NCBI RefSeq assembly: GCF_046115505.1
Contig: NZ_CP170736.1
Coordinates: 372,001 to 436,000 of the forward strand
Length of the DNA stretch: 64,000 nucleotides
Source of the DNA: Dellaglioa kimchii
Lineage (GTDB): Bacteria > Bacillota > Bacilli > Lactobacillales > Lactobacillaceae
Direction of reading: 5' to 3'
Shown here: one piece after another, positions 7,206-15,681 of the stretch
Layout: the number at the start of each line of letters is the position of its first letter
Position numbering within the stretch: the stretch's first letter is position 1
The notes under the pieces: generated by a model
Databases searched by the model: none
The model's input: the letters and a program-made list of their open reading frames with translations, nothing else
What the model was told of the DNA's origin: nothing
Translations under genes and position numbers: made by a program

Positions 7206-8985
7206 AAAGCCTAAATCTAGCTGGCAAAAAGAACTGAGCGGTAAAGAACAAAGAACAGTTATTAAAAGATTATTGCCCTATACAAAAGATTTTAAAGCCG
7301 ATTTTTTAATCGCAATTTTATTTGCGGCCATATTAAGTGGAATTAATATATTACTACCTCTTCTTTTACAGTATTATATGGATAACTATCTTCAATCGAA
7401 ATCAACACCACTAAATATTATGTTTTTATTTGCGGGTCTTTACTTTATCGGTGTAATTTTAAAAGCAATTACTCAATTCATTCAAATGTATTTGTACTCA
7501 ATGGGTGCAGAAAAAACATTAGAAAAAATACGTGTCATTCTTTTTAAAAAAATTCACACGTTAGGGATGCGTTACTTTGATAAGACACCGGCTGGAGCTG
7601 TTGTTTCTAGGGTTACTAATGATACGATGACATTAGCAGATTTTTGGACGCTATTTATGACATTGATCGTTGGTGTATTTTCACTTATCTCTGCTTTTGT
7701 AGCAATGTATATTGCCAAGCCACAGATCGCATTGGTAACGTTGATTTTTATACCAATTTTACTAATAACAACATGGTATTACCAACGGTTTAGTTCAAAG
7801 GTTTATCGACAAATGAGAGAATATTTGAGTCGATTAAATACTAAATTAAATGAATCTATCGTTGGAATAAATGTGATTCAACAATTTCGCCAAGAAAAAC
7901 GGATTGAAGGCGAATTTGAGGACACTAATGAACTTTATTTGAAAAAAAGATTTGAAATGATTCGAACTAATTCATTGTTACTTTCACCAATTATTAGTTT
8001 ATTTTATGCATTGGCTGTAGTAATGACACTTGGGTTATTTGGAATTAGCAGTTTAGATCATTTTGTTGAAGCAGGAATGGTATATGCATTTCTAACATAT
8101 TTACAAAATTTCTTCAATCCCATGACAAACTTAATGGATTATTTGACAACTTTCCAAGATGGAATCGTTGCAGGTAGCCGAATCATTAGTGTTCTTGATG
8201 ACCAAACAATAGAACCACAACAAACACCCGTGGCAGGAGCCACAATTACTGAAGGTAAAATTGAATTCAAAAATGTTACTTTTTCATATGATAATGAGAA
8301 TGCAGTTTTAAAGAATATATCATTTACGGTACAACCTGGTGAAACACTTGCTTTCGTTGGACACACGGGTAGTGGTAAAAGTTCAACCATCAATGTTTTG
8401 ATGAGATTTTATGATTTTGAAGAAGGACAAATTTTAATTGATGGTTTAGATATTAAAAAATATTCGACAGAAGAGTTACGAAAAAAAATGGGGCTTGTAT
8501 TACAAGATTCATTTTTATTTTATGGTAATGTTGCTTCAAATATTAGAATGTTTAATCAGGATATTACTGATGAACAAATTGAAAAAGCTGCTAAATTTGT
8601 TCATGCTGATCAATTTATTGATAAATTACCTCGTCAGTATCAAACGAAAGTTGTTGAACGAGGGGCAACATACTCCGCTGGTGAAAAGCAATTGATTTCA
8701 TTTGCGAGAACGATTGTAACTAATCCAAAAATTTTAATATTGGATGAAGCTACAGCTAATATTGATACAGAGACGGAACAACTTATACAAGATGGGTTAA
8801 AACAAATGAGACAAAATAGAACGACGCTTGTTATCGCACACAGACTGTCAACTATTGTTGACGCTAACCAAATTCTAGTGTTGGATAAGGGTCAAATTGT
8901 TGAACGAGGAACACATGAAGAATTACTAAAATTAAATGGTAAATACGCTGACATGTATAATTTACAAAATATATCAGATGATTAA
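7198..8985 (+). CDS. Heterodimeric ABC multidrug exporter, catalytic-Walker subunit (LmrD/BmrD-like)
   Basis: Partner of the preceding half-transporter: six membrane segments then an ATPase domain. Walker A FVGHTGSGKSS, Walker B with catalytic Glu (ILILDEATANID) and H-loop histidine (LVIAHRLST) are intact, while the signature is altered to SAGEKQ. The degenerate ATP site is thus formed by the first subunit's Walker motifs and this subunit's signature, as known for asymmetric exporters. The second ATG (7198) is preferred because GAGGGAG lies about 10 bases upstream; the ATG at 7189 touches that sequence. Length from 7198 is 595 residues. The start overlaps the previous gene by 8 bases, implying translational coupling. 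Confidence 0.93.
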   Translation: MSEKPKSSWQKELSGKEQRTVIKRLLPYTKDFKADFLIAILFAAILSGINILLPLLLQYYMDNYLQSKSTPLNIMFLFAGLYFIGVILKAITQFIQMYLYSMGAEKTLEKIRVILFKKIHTLGMRYFDKTPAGAVVSRVTNDTMTLADFWTLFMTLIVGVFSLISAFVAMYIAKPQIALVTLIFIPILLITTWYYQRFSSKVYRQMREYLSRLNTKLNESIVGINVIQQFRQEKRIEGEFEDTNELYLKKRFEMIRTNSLLLSPIISLFYALAVVMTLGLFGISSLDHFVEAGMVYAFLTYLQNFFNPMTNLMDYLTTFQDGIVAGSRIISVLDDQTIEPQQTPVAGATITEGKIEFKNVTFSYDNENAVLKNISFTVQPGETLAFVGHTGSGKSSTINVLMRFYDFEEGQILIDGLDIKKYSTEELRKKMGLVLQDSFLFYGNVASNIRMFNQDITDEQIEKAAKFVHADQFIDKLPRQYQTKVVERGATYSAGEKQLISFARTIVTNPKILILDEATANIDTETEQLIQDGLKQMRQNRTTLVIAHRLSTIVDANQILVLDKGQIVERGTHEELLKLNGKYADMYNLQNISDD

Positions 8986-9000
8986 GTTTAATTTTAAATA

Positions 9001-9045
9001 AAAATACTGGTAGAAAATCAATATGATTTCCTACCAGTATTTTTT
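9001..9045. terminator. Bidirectional terminator between exporter and plsC
   Basis: AAAATACTGGTAG (9001-9013) pairs with CTACCAGTATTTT (9031-9043), with T run beyond and A-rich DNA before. It serves both convergent genes. Confidence 0.9.
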
Positions 9046-9051
9046 TGGAAT

Positions 9052-9687
9052 TTAATTATTATTTTTACTTTTATGGGGATCAACATATTTAAAATTGGGA
9101 TTAATTTCAGTATCTAATTTTTGAAATGCAGCCATTAATTGGGTGTCCATTTCTGTTTGGACCTCATCAGTCAATTTTGTTTTTTTGTCTAAATAGATTG
9201 GATCACCGAATGAAACGGTTACTCTTTTTCTACTGAAAAGTTGCTTTAAGGTTAATGGACCTTGATAGACTGCTGGAACTAAGGGTACCTGTGCCATTCG
9301 AGCAATTAAGAGTGAACCACCTTTTAATTCCTCGGAATGTCGGGTACCTGAGGGAAACATAATTAATGATAATTCGCCTTTTTTTAAAAATTTAACTGGC
9401 GTTTTAATTGTTGATGGACCTGGATTTTCTCGATCAACTGGAAAAGCATTGGCATGAATTAAGATATAGCGTAAAATTGGATTTACAAATAGTTCTTTTT
9501 TTGCCATAAATGAAAACTTTTTAGGACTACCAGCTAAGGCAAAGTAAAGGGGGTCAAACCAAGTTCGGTGTGGACCTACTAAAATATACGATCCTTCAGG
9601 TAGTTTTTCTTTATTAATATAGTGGGCATTCCCATTGATTAAGAATAAAAGTACTCGTACAATACCCCGTGCAAATGAATAAAACAT
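9052..9687 (-). CDS. plsC: 1-acyl-sn-glycerol-3-phosphate acyltransferase
   Basis: Membrane-associated enzyme that adds the second acyl chain to make phosphatidic acid. The HX4D catalytic motif is HRTWFD (about residues 45-50); the later motif is FPSGTRH, with Ser in place of the Glu of the textbook FPEGTR, a variant I believe is common in this order. A hydrophobic N-terminus (residues 5-17) suits membrane attachment. AAAGGA lies about 11 bases before the ATG, a slightly long spacing. It stands alone, divergent from trmN6. The 211-residue length is normal. Confidence 0.9.
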   Translation of the reverse strand: MFYSFARGIVRVLLFLINGNAHYINKEKLPEGSYILVGPHRTWFDPLYFALAGSPKKFSFMAKKELFVNPILRYILIHANAFPVDRENPGPSTIKTPVKFLKKGELSLIMFPSGTRHSEELKGGSLLIARMAQVPLVPAVYQGPLTLKQLFSRKRVTVSFGDPIYLDKKTKLTDEVQTEMDTQLMAAFQKLDTEINPNFKYVDPHKSKNNN

Positions 9688-9790
9688 GTGGCAACAATCC
9701 TTTCAAATTTTAAACTTTGTATGGTAAGTATGACTAATTAAATTAAAAGTTGCAAGTTTTAAAAAAATTATAGAAAATGGGTAATGAAAA

Positions 9791-10537
9791 ATGGTTTCAC
9801 TTAATAACAATGAACGTATTGACCAATTATACTCAAATCAAATTAAAATCATTCAGAGTTCAGATGTTTTTTCTTTTTCACTGGATGCTGTTTTATTAGC
9901 CCATTTTGCAGATGTTTCAAGAAAAGAATCAACTAAAATAGTTGATTTATGTGCGGGCAATGGTGCAGTCGGGTTATTTGTTAGTCAAAAAACAAAGGGT
10001 CAAATTTATCAGATTGAACTTCAAGAAAAATTAGCTGATATGGCAAATAGAAGTATTGAATTGAATCACTTGGAAAATCAAGTACAAGTTAAGCAAACAG
10101 ATTTAATCAACACGTTTGATTATCTTGAAAAAGACTCAATTGATACCGTATTGTGTAATCCACCTTATTTTCCAAATACGCCACAATCTTCTCAGAATCC
10201 TAACAAGTATTTAGCAATTGCACGACATGAAATTACAACTAATTTAGATAGTATTCTAGAAATTACTAGCGGTTTATTGAAAATGAAGGGGAAAACTTTT
10301 TTCGTACACCGTCCTGATCGATTGCCTGAAATTCTAAGTAAAATGGTTAATCATCGGTTGGCGCCTAAAAAAATCCAATTTGTTCATCCAAAAGAGGGAA
10401 AAGAGGCTAACATGGTCCTAATTGAAGCAATTAAGGATGGCAATGCAGCAGGAATTAGGATTATGCCTCCTATTGTTGTTTATGGTAACGATGATGAGTA
10501 CACACAAATGGTTCAGGAGATTGTTTATGGAAGATGA
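9791..10537 (+). CDS. tRNA1(Val) A37 N6-methyltransferase family protein (YabB/TrmN6)
   Basis: SAM-dependent methyltransferase of 248 residues. The SAM motif VDLCAGNGAVGLF (about 53-65) and the adenine N6-methylase motif NPPYF (about 123-127) are clear. The family methylates A37 of tRNA1(Val) in E. coli; the target here is inferred. It is followed by a GIY-YIG gene that overlaps its end by 11 bases, the same pairing as yabB-yazA in B. subtilis. Confidence 0.9.
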   Translation: MVSLNNNERIDQLYSNQIKIIQSSDVFSFSLDAVLLAHFADVSRKESTKIVDLCAGNGAVGLFVSQKTKGQIYQIELQEKLADMANRSIELNHLENQVQVKQTDLINTFDYLEKDSIDTVLCNPPYFPNTPQSSQNPNKYLAIARHEITTNLDSILEITSGLLKMKGKTFFVHRPDRLPEILSKMVNHRLAPKKIQFVHPKEGKEANMVLIEAIKDGNAAGIRIMPPIVVYGNDDEYTQMVQEIVYGR

Positions 10538-10802
10538 AAAAAAATATTATTTTTATGTATTACTGTGCGCTGATAATACACTATACGGCGGATTTACAAC
10601 GGATCCCGAAAAAAGACTTGCAACGCATAATGCAGGGAAAGGTGCAAAGTACACAAAATTAGCTAGTAGACGGCCTTTGAAAATGATTTTGCAGGAATCA
10701 TTTGAAACGAAATCTGAAGCATTAAAGAAAGAATATGCTTTCAAACACCAATCAAGAGATAAAAAAATTGCTTATTTAAAAAAGCAATCAGTTGAAATCT
10801 GA
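10527..10802 (+). CDS. GIY-YIG domain protein (YazA/UPF0213)
   Basis: A 91-residue single-domain GIY-YIG protein. The motif pair appears as YYFYVLLCADNTLYGGFT (residues about 6-23), with the downstream arginine and the glutamate in ALKKEYAFK present. The family is related to SLX1-type nucleases; a physiological substrate is not established. The start at 10527 is chosen because CAGGAG lies seven bases upstream and the protein begins at the domain; a longer upstream frame would be read inside trmN6. It overlaps trmN6 by 11 bases. Confidence 0.9.
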   Translation: MEDEKKYYFYVLLCADNTLYGGFTTDPEKRLATHNAGKGAKYTKLASRRPLKMILQESFETKSEALKKEYAFKHQSRDKKIAYLKKQSVEI

Positions 10803-10835
10803 AATAATGTATAAAAAGATTTCAAATGATATAAT
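10792..10835 (+). promoter_or_regulatory. Promoter region of the D-hydroxyacid dehydrogenase pair, with inverted repeat
   Basis: An extended -10, TGA then TATAAT (10830-10835), lies 37 bases before the start codon; no good -35 box is seen. Just upstream, TTGAAATCT (10792-10800) and AGATTTCAA (10817-10825) form a perfect 9-base inverted repeat 16 bases apart, which could bind a regulator. The left half lies inside the end of the GIY-YIG gene. Confidence 0.4.
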
Positions 10836-10871
10836 GAAAGTATAAATTTTAAAATAAAGAGGTATAACATT

Positions 10872-11864
10872 ATGAAAATCATTGCGTATGGTATCCGAGA
10901 AGATGAATTATTGTATGTCCAAGAATGGGAAAAAGATAATCAAATTAAAATAAAAACTGTTACTGAATTATTAGACGAAAAAACAGTTCAATTAGCAGAA
11001 AATTATGACGCTATTGTTGCCTACCAACAAAAGGACTATACACCTGAATTAATTAAAAAAATTCATGATTTAAATATTAATTATTTATCGATTCGTAATA
11101 CTGGTGTGGATAACGTTGATGGGGATGCAGTTAATAAGTATGGATTGATTGTGACGAATGTGCCATCTTATTCTCCAAGTGCTGTTGCGGAGCTATCTGT
11201 AGCTAAATTGTTGGAATTATTTAGAAAAACACCACAATTTAATCGTAAAATGAAGAATAACGATTTTACTTGGGAACCTGATATCTCTAAAGAAATCCGT
11301 ACACAAACAGTTGGTGTGATTGGTACAGGAAGAATTGGGCAAACAGCCATTAAAATTTTTAAAGCATTTGGTGCAAAAATTATTGGATATGATATTTATC
11401 AAAATCCTGCTTTGAAAGAAGAGGGTATCTATGTTGATACATTAGATGAGTTATATGCAAAATCAACAATTATCACAATTCATAGCCCTGCTACTGAAGA
11501 TAATTATCATTTATTAGATGACGAAGCATTTAGTAAAATGCAAGATGGTGTGCATATTTTGAATATGGCCAGAGGAACATTGATTGACACCGATGCACTG
11601 ATAAGAGCGCTAGATTCAGGGAAAGTAGCCGGTGCCGCATTAGATACACTTGAAAATGAGACTGATTATTTCAATAAAGAATTAACAGAATCACAAATAA
11701 ATGGTACTTTTAAAAACTTATTGCAGCGTGAGAATGTGTTAATTACCCCACACACAGCCTTCTATACAGAGCCTGCTGTCAGGAATATGGTTATAGATGC
11801 TTTGAATGCAAGTAAAGACTTAATAGAAACAGGACATTCTGATAAAGAAGTTAAATTTAAATAA
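10872..11864 (+). CDS. D-2-hydroxyacid dehydrogenase, D-lactate dehydrogenase type (copy 1)
   Basis: NADH-dependent reduction of a 2-keto acid such as pyruvate to the D-hydroxy acid. Seen in 330 residues: NAD-binding GTGRIGQ (about 154-160), substrate-binding/catalytic Arg in NMARGTL, Glu in LENE region, and catalytic His in TPHTAFYTE (about 296). The N-terminus and the RNTGVDN segment resemble lactobacillar D-LDH. It forms a tandem with a clear paralogue 30 bases downstream. Which is the main D-lactate dehydrogenase and which acts on bulkier 2-keto acids (D-hydroxyisocaproate type) cannot be told from sequence. Confidence 0.88.
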   Translation: MKIIAYGIREDELLYVQEWEKDNQIKIKTVTELLDEKTVQLAENYDAIVAYQQKDYTPELIKKIHDLNINYLSIRNTGVDNVDGDAVNKYGLIVTNVPSYSPSAVAELSVAKLLELFRKTPQFNRKMKNNDFTWEPDISKEIRTQTVGVIGTGRIGQTAIKIFKAFGAKIIGYDIYQNPALKEEGIYVDTLDELYAKSTIITIHSPATEDNYHLLDDEAFSKMQDGVHILNMARGTLIDTDALIRALDSGKVAGAALDTLENETDYFNKELTESQINGTFKNLLQRENVLITPHTAFYTEPAVRNMVIDALNASKDLIETGHSDKEVKFK

Positions 11865-11894
11865 AATTAGTCAGAAAATGGAGGATTTTATATT

Positions 11895-12884
11895 ATGAAA
11901 CTAATTGCGTTCGGTATGAGAAAAGATGAAGTTGGATTTGGTAATCAGTGGTCTGATGACAATCAAGTTGATGTTGAAATTACTCAAGATTTATTAACGA
12001 ATGAAACGATACAGCAAGCGGATGGATTTGATGGTATTATTGCATTGCAAACAATTCCTTATAACGAAACATTATTTTCTAAAATGAAAGAGATGAATAT
12101 TAAGATTCTTTCTGTTAGAAATGTCGGGGTTGATAATATTGATTTAGTTGCAGCTAAAAAATATGGTGTGACGGTGACAAATGTCCCAGCGTATTCACCT
12201 AACGCGATTGCTGAATTTTCTGTGACACAATTGATGCAACTCTTAAGAAGAACACCAGAATTTAATTTAAAAATTAAAAATCAAGACTATCGTTGGGCTC
12301 CAAATATTTCACGCGAGTTGAGAAGCTTAACCGTGGGTGTTATTGGAACTGGACGTATTGGCCGGGTTGCAATGGACATTTACAAAGGATTCGGTGCAAA
12401 AGTTATTGCATACGATGTCTATCCAAATGCTGAATTAAAAAAGAGTGGTATTTATGTTGATACATTAGATGAGTTGTTCGAACAAGCAGACGTTGTTACA
12501 TTACATACGCCAGCTACAAAAGAGAATGAACACATGCTTAATCGAGATTCATTTGAAAAAATGAAACACGGAGTTCTGATTGTAAATACAGCCCGTGGAA
12601 CGTTAATTAATACTGAAGATTTAATTGACGCATTAAAATCAGGACAAGTTGGTGGAGCAGCTTTAGATACGTATGAATTCGAAAATCCAATATTTAATCA
12701 TGATTTAACGGACTCATCTATTGAAGATCCATTATTTAATGAACTTTTAGATATGGTAAATGTTATTTTAACACCTCATATTGCATTCTATACTGAAACT
12801 GCAGTTAAAAATATGGTTGAAATTGCTTTGAATAGTGCTTATCAATTTTTAACAACAGGCGTTGTGGAAACAGAAGTTAAATAA
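11895..12884 (+). CDS. D-2-hydroxyacid dehydrogenase, D-lactate dehydrogenase type (copy 2)
   Basis: Paralogue of the preceding gene, 329 residues. GTGRIGR Rossmann motif, NTARGTL arginine loop and TPHIAFYTE catalytic histidine are intact. The RNVGVDNID segment is closer to classical D-LDH than the RNTGVDN of copy 1. TGGAGG precedes the ATG and there is no promoter in the 30-base gap, so both are expected from one mRNA. The two proteins are alike over their whole length but far from identical, so the duplication is not recent. Confidence 0.88.
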   Translation: MKLIAFGMRKDEVGFGNQWSDDNQVDVEITQDLLTNETIQQADGFDGIIALQTIPYNETLFSKMKEMNIKILSVRNVGVDNIDLVAAKKYGVTVTNVPAYSPNAIAEFSVTQLMQLLRRTPEFNLKIKNQDYRWAPNISRELRSLTVGVIGTGRIGRVAMDIYKGFGAKVIAYDVYPNAELKKSGIYVDTLDELFEQADVVTLHTPATKENEHMLNRDSFEKMKHGVLIVNTARGTLINTEDLIDALKSGQVGGAALDTYEFENPIFNHDLTDSSIEDPLFNELLDMVNVILTPHIAFYTETAVKNMVEIALNSAYQFLTTGVVETEVK

Positions 12885-12897
12885 TTAAAAATAAGAC

Positions 12898-12926
12898 TTG
12901 TGTTCTAATTTTAGATTTTGTATACT
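12898..12926 (+). promoter_or_regulatory. Promoter of rpsB
   Basis: TTGTGT (12898-12903), 17-base spacer, TATACT (12921-12926). Transcription would start near 12933, giving a leader of about 116 bases. Confidence 0.7.
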
Positions 12927-12932
12927 TAAAGA

Positions 12933-13048
12933 CGATGTTAAAACATCAATTCACACCTTGTGGGATGTGACTGAGGGTGCTCGGGAGAGTCTTAGCACAG
13001 TTGAACACTTGGGAGGAAAATAAAACTTTTACTCGGAGGCACTACATC
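12933..13048 (+). promoter_or_regulatory. Structured 5' leader of rpsB (possible S2 autoregulatory RNA)
   Basis: The leader can fold into at least three hairpins: 12934-12938 with 12943-12947; 12951-12957 with 12963-12970 (one bulged A); and GTGCT 12977-12981 with AGCAC 12994-12998. It is more G-rich than the usual intergenic DNA here. Ribosomal protein S2 controls its own leader in enterobacteria; that this one does so is inference. Confidence 0.45.
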
Positions 13049-13840
13049 ATGGCTGTTATTAGTATGAAACAATTGCTCGAAGCCGGTGTTCATTTTGGAC
13101 ATCAAACACGTCGCTGGAACCCAAAGATGAAACCATACATCTTTACTGAAAGAAATGGTATTTATATCATTGATTTACAAAAAACAGTTAAATTAGTTGA
13201 TGCTGCTTATGCATCAATGAAAAAAGCTGCTGAAGATGATGGTGTTGTTCTTTTTGTTGGTACAAAGAAACAAGCACAAGATGCTATTGAAGAAGAAGCA
13301 ACTCGTGCTGGACAATACTTTGTTAACCATCGTTGGTTAGGTGGAACTTTAACTAACTGGAACACAATTCAAAAACGTATCAAACGTCTTAAAGAAATCA
13401 AAAAAATGTCAGAAGATGGCACATTTGATCTTCTTCCTAAAAAAGAAGTTTCTTTATTAATTAAACGTAGAGATCGTCTTGAAAAATTCTTGGGTGGTAT
13501 TGAAGATATGCCTCGCATCCCTGATGTATTATTCATTGTTGATCCTCGTAAAGAACGTATCGCTGTTAAGGAAGCTCAAAAATTGAATATTCCTATCATC
13601 GCTATGGTTGATACAAATAGTGATCCAGATGAAATTGATGTAAAAATCCCTTCAAATGATGATGCAATTCGTGCTGTACGTTTGATTACTGCAAAAATGG
13701 CTGATGCTATTATTGAAACTAATCAAGGTAAAGAAGAAGTGAATGAAGCTTCTTTCAAAAAGGCTGACGAAAAAGTAGATTCAATCGAAGATATCGTTGA
13801 AGCTGTTGAAGGCGGAAATGATAAAAAAACTGCTGAATAG
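13049..13840 (+). CDS. rpsB: 30S ribosomal protein S2
   Basis: Binds the head-body junction of the 30S subunit. The 263-residue protein starts MAVISMKQLLEAGVHFGHQ, the universal S2 start, with TCGGAGG nine bases before the ATG; an upstream in-frame extension from 12977 runs through the leader and is rejected. The acidic tail after residue 225 is normal in the order. tsf follows after a hairpin, the usual order. Confidence 0.98.
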   Translation: MAVISMKQLLEAGVHFGHQTRRWNPKMKPYIFTERNGIYIIDLQKTVKLVDAAYASMKKAAEDDGVVLFVGTKKQAQDAIEEEATRAGQYFVNHRWLGGTLTNWNTIQKRIKRLKEIKKMSEDGTFDLLPKKEVSLLIKRRDRLEKFLGGIEDMPRIPDVLFIVDPRKERIAVKEAQKLNIPIIAMVDTNSDPDEIDVKIPSNDDAIRAVRLITAKMADAIIETNQGKEEVNEASFKKADEKVDSIEDIVEAVEGGNDKKTAE

Positions 13841-13853
13841 TAAATAAATTAGG

Positions 13854-13905
13854 CTGTCTCAAAATTAGGTACTGTAATGGCCCTTTCTTTTGAGGCAGTT
13901 TTTTT
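13854..13905 (+). terminator. Terminator-like hairpin between rpsB and tsf
   Basis: CTGTCTCAAAA (13854-13864) pairs with TTTTGAGGCAG (13888-13898, one G-T pair) around a 23-base loop, followed by seven Ts. It probably lowers tsf transcription relative to rpsB. Confidence 0.75.
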
Positions 13906-13949
13906 AGATATAAAATCAATTAAATTATTTAAACAAGGAGGCCATTCAA

Positions 13950-14825
13950 ATGGCAAAAATTTCTGCTTCTCAAGTTAAAGAATTACGTGATACAACTGGT
14001 GTCGGTATGATGGACGCAAAAAAAGCACTCGTTGAAGTTGACGGTGATATGCAAAAAGCAATCGATTTCCTCCGCGAAAAAGGTATGGCAAAGGCTGCTA
14101 AAAAAAGTGACCGTGTTGCTGCTGAAGGTCTATCTGATGTTCAATTCTCTGGTAACTTTGCAGCTATTGTTGAAGTTAACGCAGAAACTGATTTCGTTGC
14201 TCAAAACGAACAATTCAAAACACTTGTTAAATTAATTGCTACTAAAATTGCTGAAGCACATCCTAAAGATGTTGAAGAAGCACTTACAATTAAAACAGAC
14301 CGTGGCACAATTAATGATGATTTAATTGAAGCAACACAAGTAATTGGTGAAAAAATTTCATTACGTCGTTTTGAATTAGTAGAAAAAACTGATAATGAAA
14401 GTTTTGGATCATACTTACATATGGGTGGTTCAATTTCAACACTTGTTGTCGTTACAGATGCTGATGAATCAACTGCTAAAGATGTTGCTATGCATGTTGC
14501 TGCAATTAATCCTAAGTATGTATCTCGTGAACAAGTACCTGCTGATGAATTGGCACATGAAAAAGAAGTACTTTCTAAAGAAGCTGCTAATGAAGGCAAA
14601 CCAGCAAATATCATTGAAAAAATGGTTGAGGGTCGTTTAAATAAATATCTAGCTGATATTAGCTTAGATGATCAAGATTTTGTTAAAGATCCTGACATGA
14701 CAGTTGCTAAGTATGTTGCTTCTAAGGGTGGAAAAGTTAAATTATTTATCCGTTATGAAGTTGGAGAAGGTCTTGAAAAGAAAGAAAATAATTTTGTAGA
14801 CGAAGTTATGGGTCAAATTAAATAA
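13950..14825 (+). CDS. tsf: Translation elongation factor Ts
   Basis: Nucleotide exchange factor that reloads EF-Tu with GTP. The N-terminal UBA-like domain carries RDTTGVGMMDAKKAL (residues 13-27), the EF-Ts signature, and the core has AETDFVAQN, the second signature. The length of 291 residues is normal. AAGGAGG precedes the ATG. It follows rpsB across a terminator-like hairpin and is closed by a strong terminator at 14839-14870. Confidence 0.98.
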   Translation: MAKISASQVKELRDTTGVGMMDAKKALVEVDGDMQKAIDFLREKGMAKAAKKSDRVAAEGLSDVQFSGNFAAIVEVNAETDFVAQNEQFKTLVKLIATKIAEAHPKDVEEALTIKTDRGTINDDLIEATQVIGEKISLRRFELVEKTDNESFGSYLHMGGSISTLVVVTDADESTAKDVAMHVAAINPKYVSREQVPADELAHEKEVLSKEAANEGKPANIIEKMVEGRLNKYLADISLDDQDFVKDPDMTVAKYVASKGGKVKLFIRYEVGEGLEKKENNFVDEVMGQIK

Positions 14826-14838
14826 TTTTCTACAATCC

Positions 14839-14870
14839 AAAAGTTTGTGCTTTAAGCACAAACTTTTTTT
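14839..14870 (+). terminator. Terminator of tsf
   Basis: A perfect 12-bp stem (14839-14850 with 14856-14867), five-base loop and T run to 14870. Confidence 0.93.
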
Positions 14871-14882
14871 AATAAATTTATT

Positions 14883-14911
14883 TTGATATAAATTGAATTA
14901 TTAATTATACC
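14883..14911 (+). promoter_or_regulatory. Putative pyrH promoter
   Basis: TTGATA (14883-14888), 17-base spacer, TATACC (14906-14911). A second candidate, TTGAAT (14893) with TATGGT (14917) at 18 bases, overlaps it. Confidence 0.45.
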
Positions 14912-14958
14912 TAAAATATGGTAAAATAATTGTAAATAGATTGTAGGAGGAACATTGG

Positions 14959-15681
14959 ATGTCAGATGTTAAGTATCGACGCGTTATGTTGAAGTTAAGC
15001 GGTGAAGCATTAGCCGGAGAACAAGGATTTGGTATTAATCCACCTGTAATTAGAAAAGTTGCTGAAGAATTAAAAGAAATTCAAGAAATGGGTGTTGAAG
15101 TCGCTATCGTTGTTGGTGGTGGTAATATGTGGCGTGGTGAAGCTGGAGCCGCAATGGGTATGGAACGTGCGCAGGCAGATTATATAGGGATGCTAGGAAC
15201 AGTTATGAATGCACTAGCATTGCAAGATAATCTTGAATCTGTAGGTGTCCCAACTCGAGTTCAAACAGCTATTGAAATGCGCCAAATTGCAGAACCCTAT
15301 ATTCGCCGTAAAGCTGTTCGTCATCTTGAAAAAGGTCGCGTTGTTATTTTTGCTGCGGGTACGGGTTCACCATATTTCTCAACAGATACAACTTCAGCGT
15401 TAAGAGCTGCAGAAATTAATGCTGATGTTATATTGATGGCAAAAAATGGCGTAGATGGTGTCTATTCTGCTGATCCTCAAAAAGATAACTCAGCAACAAA
15501 ATATGAAGAATTAACACATTTAGATATAATTAATAAAAACTTACAAGTTATGGATACAACTGCAAGTACATTATCGATGGATAATGATATTCCGCTAGTC
15601 GTATTTAATTTGAACGAACCAGGAAATATAAAAAAAGTTGTTCTCGGTGAAACCATCGGAACAACCGTTAGGGGAAAATAA
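14959..15681 (+). CDS. pyrH: UMP kinase
   Basis: Hexameric bacterial-type uridylate kinase, UMP + ATP to UDP + ADP. The amino-acid-kinase fold is shown by LKLSGEAL (about 11-18), VVGGGNMWRG (about 52-61), and GTGSPYFSTDT near residue 134. Its 240 residues match the family. TAGGAGG precedes the ATG. frr starts at the base after its stop codon, so the two are tightly coupled; this is the conserved order tsf-pyrH-frr. Confidence 0.98.
   Translation: MSDVKYRRVMLKLSGEALAGEQGFGINPPVIRKVAEELKEIQEMGVEVAIVVGGGNMWRGEAGAAMGMERAQADYIGMLGTVMNALALQDNLESVGVPTRVQTAIEMRQIAEPYIRRKAVRHLEKGRVVIFAAGTGSPYFSTDTTSALRAAEINADVILMAKNGVDGVYSADPQKDNSATKYEELTHLDIINKNLQVMDTTASTLSMDNDIPLVVFNLNEPGNIKKVVLGETIGTTVRGK

Noticed and set aside
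12977..13048. N-terminal extension of ribosomal protein S2
   Set aside because: The extension reads through the structured leader; the S2 start with a good ribosome binding site is at 13049.
14201..14614. 137-codon ORF on the minus strand opposite tsf
   Set aside because: Lies wholly inside tsf, is Ser/Thr-rich in the way antisense frames of biased genes are, and has no ribosome binding site; a shadow.
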